In this document: piece after piece, positions 35,160 through 45,700 of the stretch | How positions within the stretch are numbered: the stretch's first letter is position 1 | Layout: each line of letters begins with the position of its first letter | Source: Coleophoma eucalyptorum | Taxonomy: Eukaryota > Ascomycota > Leotiomycetes > Helotiales > Dermateaceae | Assembly: GCA_026120035.1 (NCBI GenBank) | Contig: JALRME010000002.1 | Coordinates: 1,736,001-1,800,000 of the forward strand | Reading direction: 5' to 3' | Length of the DNA stretch: 64,000 nt | Notes under the pieces: generated by a model | Told to the model about the DNA's origin: nothing | The model's database searches: none | What the model saw: only the letters and a program-made list of their open reading frames with translations | Position numbers and translations under genes: made by a program

Positions 35160-36057
35160 GGGAGTACATCCTTTGATTGTAAAATTTATGTCAGCAAGGA
35201 GCATTCGAGCGTTTGCAGATATGCTGTACTGTTAGCTAGTCCTCTTTCCTTTTGAGCGTCATGATATAAGCAAGAATGGGACTCGTGCGAGATAGATACC
35301 ACTTATAGCGAACATGAAAACGCGTGTAATTATTGTTAGTCGCGTCTTTAAATATTGCTTATGTACAAACCATACTCTATAAACTGTTTAACAGGCCCTA
35401 AAACTTTCTGACCAATTGATGATTTAACAGTGAGGTGAACAGTTATATGTTAAATGTCTACACGAATAAGTTCTTAAAACTAGATATAAAGCCTCCGTCA
35501 ATGGTCATAGTAATATGAACAGAGATCAAAACGCGGTCTGGAAATCAAGTCCAGGAAGACGCGACTGAAGATCTTGTGGGCCAAGGACGTTGGAGGAGAA
35601 ACCATGCGACAACGGACAACGGACAACTTGTGACACATGGGAATCAGGGCACCAGGAAAATCGCGTGTCAGAGGACGGGAAGTGTTGAGAAATGCTTAGA
35701 CAATCCATACTGAAGAATGAATCATCATGACAATAATCTCCACTCCGACTCTCCGAGCGCAACTTCATACAGCCTAAGACGCGTGCCTGGACTTTTGAGC
35801 AAGGATTGAATCTGATAACGCAGTGTGCTGCATGGTGGATCAGAAAAGGCTGGGGACATGCCTTGCCTCATTGGTCGAGACGCGATATTGGAACAATAGC
35901 GCGAACTCGTTAAAGTGTTATAAGAAAGCGCGTTCTACCTTTCTTCCTCTCGATCATTCCTATCAACATCACAAGCACTCTACTCGCATCCTCACTTCTT
36001 TCTCCAATAGTGTTTGGAACTTCAATACCTTCTCATTATCCTCAAGCATACAACAAA
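35160..36057 (+). promoter_or_regulatory. RNR small-subunit promoter with MCB-like elements
   Basis: An 898-bp stretch before the ribonucleotide reductase start. Exact MCB hexamers ACGCGT lie at 35320-35325 and 35779-35784. Related ACGCGA, TCGCGT and GCGCG pieces occur near 35340, 35558, 35660, 35883 and 35930. MCB is the binding core of the G1/S factor MBF, a known regulator of RNR genes in yeasts. Use here is inferred. Confidence 0.5.
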
Positions 36058-37488
36058 ATGACTTCCCAAGTCACTCCATCCAAAATGGTATGACGTCGCG
36101 AGCCACCCTACTCTTCCATGACCGCGTCTTCTCAGGCTAATTCGTATTTCATATAGGCTGCATCTGCCATTGAGGGCTTCAAGATGAGCGATTCACCTGT
36201 TAAGAAGCTTGACTTTGCCGCTGTAGGCAAGGAGAACGCTCCTGTCGACACCGACGCGTCAATTGTCACCGAGATCGATACCAAGAAGGCTGAGGAGGTC
36301 AAGACTGAGCAAGCTGTGACGGTTGCAACGACTATCAAGCCAGAGGAGGCCGATGAGCCCCTCCTACAAGAGAACCCCCAGAGATTTGTTCTCTTCCCAA
36401 TCAAGTACCATGAGGTGAGTCGCGTCGCGAACGCGTCACGCGTAAAGCACTTATAATCGGACACTAATGCTACAACCGCAGATCTGGCAGATGTACAAGA
36501 AGGCCGAGGCTTCTTTCTGGACGGCCGAGGAGATCGATCTCTCAAAGGATCTTCACGATTGGAATAACAAGCTGAACGACGATGAACGTTACTTCATCTC
36601 CCACGTTCTTGCTTTCTTTGCCGCCTCTGATGGAATCGTCAACGAGAACCTCGTCGAGCGCTTCAGTGGAGAAGTTCAGATTCCAGAAGCCCGATGCTTC
36701 TACGGTTTCCAGATCATGATGGAGAATATTCACTCTGAGACATACTCCCTCCTCATTGACACCTACATCAAGGAGCAAGCTCAACGTGCCTACCTTTTCA
36801 ACGCCATCGAGACCAGTAAGCAAATATGTTGAGAACCATTTCCTTCCCTATACTGACCATTCTTCCAGTCCCCTGCATTAAGAAGAAGGCCGACTGGGCC
36901 GTCAAGTGGATCCAAGACAAGAACTCCACCTTCGCCCAAAGACTTGTTGCATTCGCAGCTGTCGAGGGTATCTTCTTCAGTGGATCTTTCGCCTCCATCT
37001 TCTGGCTTAAGAAGCGCGGCTTGATGGCTGGTCTAACATTTTCCAACGAGCTCATCTCGCGTGATGAGGGACTACACACCGATTTCGCATGCCTTTTGTT
37101 CTCTCACTTGAAGCACCGACCTAGCAAGCAAGCTGTCCAGGATGTCATTACTGAGGCCGTTGCTATTGAGCAGGAGTTCTTGACTGAGGCTCTCCCATGT
37201 GCTCTTCTAGGCATGAACTCAAATCTCATGAAGCAGTATATCGAGTTCGTTGCTGATCGTCTTCTCCTGTCTCTCGGCAACGAGAAGGTTTACAAGGCCA
37301 CCAACCCCTTCGACTTCATGGAGAACATCTCACTTGCCGGCAAGACCAACTTCTTCGAGAAGCGTGTTGGTGATTACCAAAAGGCAGGCGTCATGGCCGG
37401 TACACAAAAGAAGCAGGAAGATACAGCTGCCCAGGCTGAAGCCAAGGCTGAGAACGGTGGAGACTTCAACTTTGACGAAGACTTCTAA
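36058..37488 (+). CDS. RNR2: Ribonucleoside-diphosphate reductase small subunit (R2)
   Basis: Carries the di-iron tyrosyl-radical cofactor that, with the large subunit, reduces ribonucleotides to deoxyribonucleotides for DNA synthesis. Exons are 36058-36087, 36157-36414, 36482-36815 and 36869-37488 (introns 69, 67 and 53 bp); the product is 413 aa. By comparison with mouse R2 the iron ligands are D146 (AASDGIVNE), E177 and H180 (MMENIHSE), E240, E274 and H277 (DEGLHTDF). The radical tyrosine is Y184. The C-terminus FNFDEDF is the large-subunit docking tail. The N-terminal about 80 residues are a variable acidic extension with a KEN sequence (residues 35-37), a possible APC/C degron. Intron 2 begins with a dense MCB-like cluster. 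It is convergent with SRP21. Confidence 0.97.
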
Positions 37489-37932
37489 ACGGCTCATCGT
37501 TTTTCAATTACTCGTTCGGCGTTCATTACTTCTTCCAGCATGTACAGCTTTGCATTTCATTTCGTTTCTTTACTCACTTTCTTTGCATAGATGGCGATGG
37601 CGCCGGTTGCAAACATGTAGTTCATTGCATTTTTATATAACATCCAGGGAGTTGTCGGAGTTTGGGTAACGAATATTACGGAGGCAGCCGTGTTAGGATA
37701 ACGAATACAGAACAGGGACTTAGTGGTTATTAGATGTAGCAATTAAAAACACTGAAAGTTAACGCGCTGTTCTTCATTTCTCCTGCCATGCCAGGAACTA
37801 CATGTCAGCAAACGACAGTTGCCCTAAGTGAGGATGGTATATGGCGATTTCTCTTGAACAGATGCCCTTGGCTTTCCCATTAACTTTCATGCACCAGTTT
37901 TCTTTGTGAGTAAGCATCTATTCGCCCCCTAT
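37489..37932. other. Convergent intergenic region
   Basis: A 444-bp stretch between the stops of RNR2 (+) and the SRP9/21 gene (-). It should contain both 3' untranslated regions; nothing else is visible. Confidence 0.5.
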
Positions 37933-38486
37933 TCACTTTTTTCCCTTCTTCTTCCCCTTCTTTCCGCTCTGCCCCTGCGATACACCAGCTTTAGGCTTTT
38001 CTTGAGACTGTTCCACCACTGGAGTCGCTGTGCCGGTTCCTTCAGCTGCATCTGCATCTGGCAAGGCCTCGTCCTTCATCTCAGGCAGACCTGCCATTGG
38101 CCTTGCCAGTCGCCCCACGATTTGAATCAGCCTCGAAACCTCTGCTGCCTTGTTCGTCGAGTACTTCAGAGTCGCCCCAGATACCGGATCGTATGTCTTA
38201 AGAATGAGGATTGCGCGTACTGGCGGTGTGCTTTCTGTCGATGCCGCAGTCGCTTCTGTACTGGCCACCTTGGTCTGTTGCGCCCTACTGCTCTTCTTTA
38301 CAGGCGCCTTGGGTGAGTCGGCAGCATGTGAAATCGTGTACTTTGTAGTTATCCGTGTCTGCAAAGACACATTAGCTGTGCTTCTAATTGCTTATGGCTT
38401 GTGTATCTACGTGCCGTAGAAGGGCGGGCTTGAAGAAGAAGTGTAGATTGGGTCAGCCATGACTGGGCTGTTTCTAGGTAAGGCAT
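37933..38486 (-). CDS. SRP21: Signal recognition particle subunit SRP9/Srp21
   Basis: Alu-domain protein of the signal recognition particle, needed for translation arrest during co-translational targeting to the ER. Exons are 38415-38486 and 37933-38358, giving 165 aa (yeast Srp21 is about the same length). Exon 1 encodes the first helix (SWLTQSTLLLQARPST); exon 2 continues with TRITTKYTISH. The SRP9 strand ILKTYDPVSGATLKYSTNKAAEVSRL follows across residues about 80-105, then an acidic/Ala-rich linker and a Lys-rich tail (GKKGKKKGKK). The only junction that keeps this conserved frame uses a GC donor (GCACGT at 38414-38409) with a normal CAG acceptor. A GT two bases further in would shift the frame. 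Either this is a GC-AG intron or the base call needs checking. Confidence 0.85.
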
Positions 38487-39207
38487 CTTGTGTGTTGTCG
38501 CAAGACCTTCTGCACCAAAGAGTTTAAAGCTGGAGCTGGAGTTGAGAGCTGGGAATTAAGGTAGGAAGCGCCAATTGGCGGGGCCGTGGGGCAGTTTGTG
38601 GTGTAAGATGCAGCAAATTCTAGCGTGGAAATATAATAGTCACGTGTCAATATGGAACTTCCTCCTTCTGGCTATTCGTGAAAAGAGCCTGTTGCCTTTA
38701 AATATCGTTGCTCGCGGTATAGTTCCCTTGTGTCAGTATCCTGCACCCCATTATTGCTTACTTACGGATGTCTGTCATCCAACCATCAACGCCCTGCCTA
38801 TGACTCGCTTGCTTTAAGTGCGGATGCAGTCATAGATCAAATTCCATCGTCTGGGCGTCTATCTTACCATCTACTACTCAGCCAGAGGGATTGTCCTTGC
38901 AGAACAGACGACTAGAATGAATATTATTTGAGAAAGAGAACTGGATTCCGTACATGCTGAGGGAGAGTGATTATCGATATCAGATTATTTTCCATTGCTC
39001 GAACGAGACCACTTCCCGTAAGTTGAAATTAAAACTCCTTGTATCGATACTGGCTGAATTTTACCACAGTACACAAGTTACATTTACCATAAGATTTGTT
39101 AGTCTTCGATCATATCACGAGGTATAGAGTTGGATAACCTCGAATTGAACCCACAAAGTTTGATCTCGGCTATTTCAGGAGGCTCTCGACTTCATAGTTT
39201 GGAAAGA
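38487..39207. promoter_or_regulatory. Divergent promoter region, SRP21 and DUF1308 gene
   Basis: A 721-bp stretch between divergent starts, with a CACGTG box at 38641-38646. No other element is recognised. Confidence 0.4.
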
Positions 39208-41005
39208 ATGGACTCTATCTCTACGGCCTCAGACTCTATTGACCAGCGTCAACACGCCATATTGGACACCGGTATATCCCAGTCATTTCACGGATCAACT
39301 TCTTCCAGAATATCTGCGGACTGGCGTAATATTTCGCAGCACAGAAACACACCTAGCGGTATGATGGCGACTCAGCATCCCTGTGAAGGCAGTGACAATG
39401 GACAGCCAAGTCTAGCATCCGATATGGAACGACGACTTCTTCTTGTCCAATCCGAGCTTGAGATGCTGAGAGAGGGTAAGAAGATAGAAGTGGGCAGATT
39501 CAGCAAAATGGTGAAAGCTGAGCTTAGACATATACGCAAGGTAAATTTTGTGCCCTGCTCGAAGCCATGGGCTGAAATCACTTATATATCCTTTGAGTTC
39601 GTAAACTAACATAAAATCTCATCAGAATTTTGACCCAAGTTGTGCCGCAAAACTCGCGACATCTAATATTGGCCACCTTGAATGCATATGGGCAAATGTG
39701 AAACGATGTGGCGGCGTGATAGCCATAGAGAAAGAATTCTCTTTCCGACCTGTAAGTGGGATACCTTGAATAAGATTGCCTTTGGATACTTATAAAAATT
39801 ACCAGCTTGTGCCAAAAGGGACTATAGGACGGTCATCACGGGGCCGTGGCCCCAAACAACGACTTGCTTTGATTGATATTGTTGCAGAAGATGGTTTGGA
39901 ATGGATCAAAATCGATCAGAAAACCGAAAACAAGATGCTGCATGACCTTGCAAAGGCCGGAATAGGTTCTTGGGATGAGTCTGAGGATTCAGATGAGGAG
40001 AACGGTACCCGTAGCGAGGAGGAGGATGATGACGACCAAGGAACCACGTTGAAGCAGGCACGGCATCTTTTGAAGGCTGCATCAGGGCAGCTGGTCCACT
40101 ACCAACACCCGAAGATTCGATATGTCTTCCCAAGACTGCGTAGGGGTGGAGTGAAAGAAGTTGAGAGAATTCTTGAGCAATTAGCTTCTTATGGTATTAC
40201 GGTGGAAACAGCGGAGGATATCCCTCCTGATGTCTCCATGTCAAGCGTATACTCCCGCGTCGTGGGGGAACAGTTCTCGGTAGCGGCAGAGGTTCTCAAC
40301 CTTGATGTGAACTTACTCATCGGCGCCGCTAGTGATCTCTCACACAGGGCTATAGCATTTAAGGATGTCTATACTAGCCAGATCCAGGCAAGTATCAGAC
40401 ACGAAGAAACTCAACCATTTATGAATACATATATGTGGCCAATCTTTGGAAACAAGAGATTGGTCTGTACACGAATTGCTGCGGAGAAGGTTGCAGAACT
40501 AGTCGGGGAAATTGGCACTAAAGAAGAAGTGGCAAGACATAAGCTATTGTTTGGAGATACGCTCGAGACGTCACAAGAGCAGCGCCTCAAAGCTTTCCAA
40601 GAACTGACGGATCACAAAGTCCCTGCGGATTGGCGGATACCAATTGAGATCGTGGATCAAGACATTCGGGCGCAAATGGCTAGTTTGCCAACAATAGTCG
40701 ATGTTATTTGTAAAAATGCATTGGCCGATACCCTCCACCAGTCGGTATTTCTGTCTGGTTGGGCTGAACAGCGTCTTACTGTGACCTGCAATTCAGAAGT
40801 TACAAAAGACTTGAAGCGGTCTTTCTTGCAACATTGGAGCCAGACTGGCGAAAGAGTTGTAGGCCCTGATATACATGCTATCTCTACTTGTAGAGCGCTG
40901 TTTGGGAAAGATCCTGAGAGGAGAAAAAAATTCTGGGCAAGGAATAATGGTGATGAGACTCCATCTGATACTCAACCATTGGCAGAATGCTTGGTAGAAG
41001 ATTAA
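39208..41005 (+). CDS. DUF1308 (C7orf25/UPF0415-type) protein
   Basis: Function unknown; homologues occur from fungi to vertebrates (human C7orf25). Exons are 39208-39540, 39626-39751 and 39806-41005 (introns 85 and 54 bp, branch ACTAAC at 39605-39610); the product is 552 aa. The N-terminal about 75 residues are Ser-rich, then a short coiled coil (DMERRLLLVQSELEMLREGKK). Exon 2 carries CAAKLATSNIGHLECIW, and exon 3 opens with the conserved block ALIDIVAEDGLEWIKI, followed by an acidic loop and the C-terminal DUF1308 domain, which some classify as PIN-like. The ATG at 39208 is the first true ATG in frame; the open frame extends a little further upstream without one. Confidence 0.8.
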
Positions 41006-41761
41006 TCAGAAAAACATCTATAACAAAAACGATGGAATTGAATTACTAAAAGTTATTCACTGTTCAAGAAAGTGGAAAGAATAACTCTGCCTAGTTAGCA
41101 TTAAGAGCATTTCATTGACCAAAAGGCACAATTGAGATTGGCAGCGGTAGATGAGCTCGGTAGGTTTCCACTTAGAAACGCGATACTGAAAAAAGCACCG
41201 GTGGGTGTCACGGTTCATTGACTATTATCTTCCCTATATCGTCTCAATTATCCTGTTTAGTTCAGGAATAAAGGCTGTGTTATTCTCAGTCACCAATAAC
41301 TCACGAGCAGTTATGTTATCATTGATTTTATAACCGAATTTATTTGGAGAAATGTGGTATCACTGTACTTGATATGATTGGGATGGTCCAAAACTTGTTA
41401 CACCCACTGAGCAAAGCACTTAAAGCTTATGCCAGCTGTATGAAAGACGTAATCAAATAATACTTTGGACAAAGCACTATAGTATCAATATTCACGAACA
41501 TGCAGGTCAAATTCGGTCATGTCATTGCTTCATTCGATCTTGAGCATCTTGACATAAGGTCTTTACTGACCTTTCACCAAAGTTGCTAGAACTCATGTCT
41601 GGAAATTTTGTAGTTCCGAGGATTCAAATCGGAATAGTCATCAGAGCCAATCGAGTCCCATTGTTTATCGTGACAGGAGAGCCTGTGATGTGTACAGCTA
41701 AACCTGCTGATACATGCAAGAACCGTCCAACACCAAAGTAACCACAACAGTATTTCCCCAC
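41006..41761. other. Convergent intergenic region
   Basis: A 756-bp stretch between the stops of the DUF1308 gene (+) and eL34 (-). It is AT-rich; no RNA gene or repeat is seen. Confidence 0.5.
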
Positions 41762-42432
41762 TTAACGCTTCTTTTGTTGCGACTCCTTGAGAACCTTCTT
41801 GACGATCTTCTGCTCCTCAATCAAGAAAGCGCGGACAATACGGTCTCTAACACAGTTGGCGCATCTTGATCCTCCATAGGCACGTTGAACAGTCTTCTTT
41901 GGTCGGGAGACTTGGGAGTACTCGCGAGGTCGGAGAGCTGGGACCTATTCAGAAGCGTGTTAGCATTTGTAAATTTTCAATTCCTCGACGACAAGCCCCC
42001 TCCCCCAAACAGAAAAGTAGCAGATCCCCCTCAAGATGCGAACCCGATGGATTGCACAAAATCACTTCTGAACAATCCTCTGTTCACACTCCTGGGGCTC
42101 TCAGCGCCGTAGCAGATGTATCTCGATCCACAGTCGTGCCGGTCTTAGATCCTCCAAGCATCGTCTCCAACCCGTCCACGCTCTGCCTTCGGGAAATGGG
42201 GTTCTGTAATGCTTACTCCTGGCAATTTGATACCGCAGTCACCGCACTTTGGGGCAGTTCCGGCCTTCTTGATGTGGAGGTATCGAAGCTCGCCGCCTGG
42301 GGTCTTGACAACGCGAACCTTGTTGGATCGGGTGTTGTAACTACAGCTTTAATCAGCCAAAAATTCGGTACATTTTCTTCTCATGAATCCTTACGGGTTG
42401 CGGCGTCTGTAGGTCAATCTGTTGGACGACAT
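41762..42432 (-). CDS. RPL34: 60S ribosomal protein eL34
   Basis: Large-subunit ribosomal protein. Exons are 42395-42432, 42217-42340 and 41762-41944, giving 114 aa, the usual length. Exon 1 is [13 protein letters not shown], exon 2 continues with [20 protein letters not shown] and [10 protein letters not shown], and exon 3 with [20 protein letters not shown] and the [13 protein letters not shown] block. Two cysteine pairs, C-x2-C in exon 2 and in exon 3, form the zinc site. Intron 1 is 54 bp. Intron 2 is 272 bp (41945-42216), far longer than others in this window, which suggests a regulatory or hosted element; I found no clear C/D-box pair in it. The gene is divergent from PRP8. Confidence 0.95.
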
Positions 42433-42728
42433 GGTGGCGGTATTTGGCGTCGATGAGCGTTGATTTCTCCTTCGTGATGTTTTTCAAAATTTCGATGTGG
42501 GCAGTTGAACATTTCGCTTAGAACCTTAGCGCTAAATTTATCTCCCTGTCAAGCTCAGCGCATTCTCACGTGATGATACCGGGAAAAAGTTGGGACTAGC
42601 GCGTTGTCGCGAAGTCAAGCATCGAATACATCAAGCTTCAACCTCCACTTCCCCATCGCCACAGGAGCGAGCTTCGTTCATCTCATCCTGCACGCGTCTT
42701 GGTGATTTGAGCTACAGCTTGGCTCATC
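42433..42728. promoter_or_regulatory. Compact bidirectional promoter of RPL34 and PRP8
   Basis: Only 296 bp separates the two start codons. It contains TCACGTGA (42566-42573), a palindromic CACGTG box near the middle. The close spacing suggests joint regulation of ribosome and spliceosome genes; this is inference. Confidence 0.5.
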
Positions 42729-45700
42729 ATGGCCTCTCACCCTCCTCCGCCGCCTGGCTGGGCAGCGCCAATGCCATCTTTGAATGCGCCACCAGGAGGA
42801 CCTCCTCCACCAGGCTATCGTCCTCCAGCAGATCCCCAGGTTGCGAAATTTGCACAGAAGAAGAAGGAATGGCTTCGATCACAACGAAATCGATTTGGAG
42901 AGAAGAGAAAGGGCGGATTTGTTGAGACACAGAAAGCTGATATGCCTCCGGGACATCTGCGAAAGATCGTCAAAGATATTGGTGATGTTTCCCAAAAGAA
43001 GTTCAGTAGCGATAAGCGCAGTTATCTGGGTGCCCTAAAGTTCATGCCACATGCGGTCATGAAGCTACTAGAGAATATGCCTATGCCATGGGAGTCAGCT
43101 AGAGAGGTAAAGGTTTTATATCACGTCAACGGGTGCTTGACTTTGGTGAACGAGATCCCTCGTGTCATTGAGCCTGTCTTTCACGCACAGTGGGCTACGA
43201 TGTGGGTGTGTATGAGGAGAGAGAAGAGCGATCGACGACATTTCAAGCGTATGCGCTTTCCGCCATTCGACGACGAAGAACCCCCGTTGTCATGGTCAGA
43301 GAATATCGAAGACGTGGAGCCACTGGAACCGATACAGATGGAGTTGGATGAGAACGAAGATTCCGCTGTTTACGAATGGTTTTACGAGAATCGACCGCTC
43401 CTCGATACACCACACGTAAACGGACCGAGTTACAAAGAGTGGAATCTTACATTACCACAAATGGCTACTTTGTACCGTTTAAGTCACCAACTACTCAGTG
43501 ACCTTGTCGACAAAAACTACTTTCATATGTTCGATTTGAACAGCTTTCTCACGGCCAAAGCACTTAACGTTGCTATCCCTGGCGGCCCAAGATTTGAACC
43601 TCTATACAAAGATGTTGATCCCAACGACGAGGACTTTGGCGAATTCAATGCCATCGACAGAATTATTTTCCGAGCACCAATCAGGACCGAATACCGCGTC
43701 GCTTTCCCCTTCCTCTACAATTCTCTGCCTCGCAGTGTAAAGCTTTCGTGGTACTCCCATCCTCAGGTTGTCTATGTTCGCGCGGAAGATCCGAGCTTGC
43801 CGGCTTTCTATTTCGATCCAGTTATAAATCCTATTTCGTCACGTTCAGTCGCCCCAAAGAATCTCACAATTAGTCATGAGGATGAGATCTTTGGGCCCGG
43901 AAACAATGAAGAACCGGAAGAAGATGCCTTCACATTACCGGAAGAGGCAGAGCCATTCCTAGCTGATGAGGACCTGTACACTGATGAGACCTCGTCAGCC
44001 ATTGCTTTATGGTGGGCTCCATTTCCATTCGACAGACGTTCTGGCCGAATGGTTCGGGCACAAGACGTACCTTTGGTAAAACAGTGGTATCTGGAGCATT
44101 GCCCACAAGGTCAGCCGGTCAAGGTTCGAGTATCATATCAAAAGCTTCTAAAGACTTTTGTGCTGAACGAATTGCACAAAAAGAAACCGAAGGCTCAAAG
44201 CAAGCAGAATCTGATGAGAACACTCAAGCAGACAAAATTCTTCCAACAAACAACCATTGATTGGGTTGAAGCTGGCCTTCAAGTTTGTCGACAAGGTTTC
44301 AATATGCTCAACCTTCTCATTCACAGAAAGAATTTGACATACCTGCATCTCGACTATAATTTCAACCTGAAGCCTGTCAAGACATTGACAACTAAGGAAC
44401 GAAAAAAGTCCCGATTTGGAAATGCCTTCCACCTCATGCGTGAGATTCTGCGTTTGACTAAGTTGATTGTTGATGCCCAGGTTCAATACCGATTAGGGAA
44501 CATAGATGCTTTCCAGCTTGCTGACGGAATTTTGTACGCCTTCAACCACGTTGGTCAGTTGACTGGAATGTACAGATACAAGTACAAGCTTATGCACCAG
44601 ATCCGATCATGCAAAGACCTAAAACATCTTATCTACTACCGGTTCAACTCTGGCCCTGTAGGTAAAGGTCCCGGATGTGGATTCTGGGCTCCTGCTTGGA
44701 GAGTATGGTTGTTTTTCATGCGTGGAATTATTCCCCTACTTGAAAGATGGCTCGGAAACCTGTTGTCTAGACAATTCGAAGGTAGACACAGTAAGGGAGT
44801 CGCTAAGACAGTCACAAAACAGCGTGTGGAGTCTCACTTCGATCTCGAGCTTCGTGCGTCCGTTATGGCTGATCTTATGGACATGATGCCAGAAGGTATC
44901 AAGCAAAACAAGGTCAACACTGTCCTACAACATCTATCAGAAGCATGGAGATGCTGGAAGAGTAACATTCCATGGAAAGTCCCTGGTCTGCCAGCACCTA
45001 TCGAGAATATCATTCTTCGCTATGTGAAGAGCAAGGCAGATTGGTGGATTTCCGTAGCTCATTACAACCGAGAGCGTATCCGGAGAGGTGCAACTGTTGA
45101 CAAAACCGTTGCCAAGAAGAATTTGGGTCGTCTTACCAGACTCTGGCTCAAAGCTGAGCAAGAGAGACAACACAACTACATGAAGGATGGACCGTATATC
45201 TCTTCAGAAGAAGCTGTTGCAATCTATACTACGACTGTACATTGGCTCGAGTCTCGAAAATTCTCTCCTATCCCATTCCCCAGTGTATCCTACAAGCACG
45301 ACACGAAGATTTTGATTCTCGCCTTGGAGCGACTGCGTGAAGCATACTCCGTAAAGGGTCGGCTCAACCAAAGTCAACGTGAAGAGTTAGCTCTGATTGA
45401 GCAAGCTTATGACAGTCCTGGCACTACACTGGAAAGAATAAAGCGATTCTTACTTACACAGCGAGCCTTTAAGGAGGTTGGTATCGATATGAACGACAAC
45501 TACAGTACCATCAATCCTGTGTACGATATCGAGCCAGTAGAGAAAATTAGCGATGCATACTTGGACCAATACCTTTGGTACCAGGCAGATCAGCGCCATC
45601 TATTCCCTGCATGGATTAAACCTTCTGATTCTGAGGTACCACCTCTACTTACCTACAAATGGGCTCAAGGTATCAACAATCTTGATAAAGTCTGGGAGAC

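Noticed and set aside
41945..42216. C/D-box snoRNA in eL34 intron 2
   Set aside because: I looked for RTGATGA and CTGA boxes with flanking complementarity and found no convincing pair; left as an open check.
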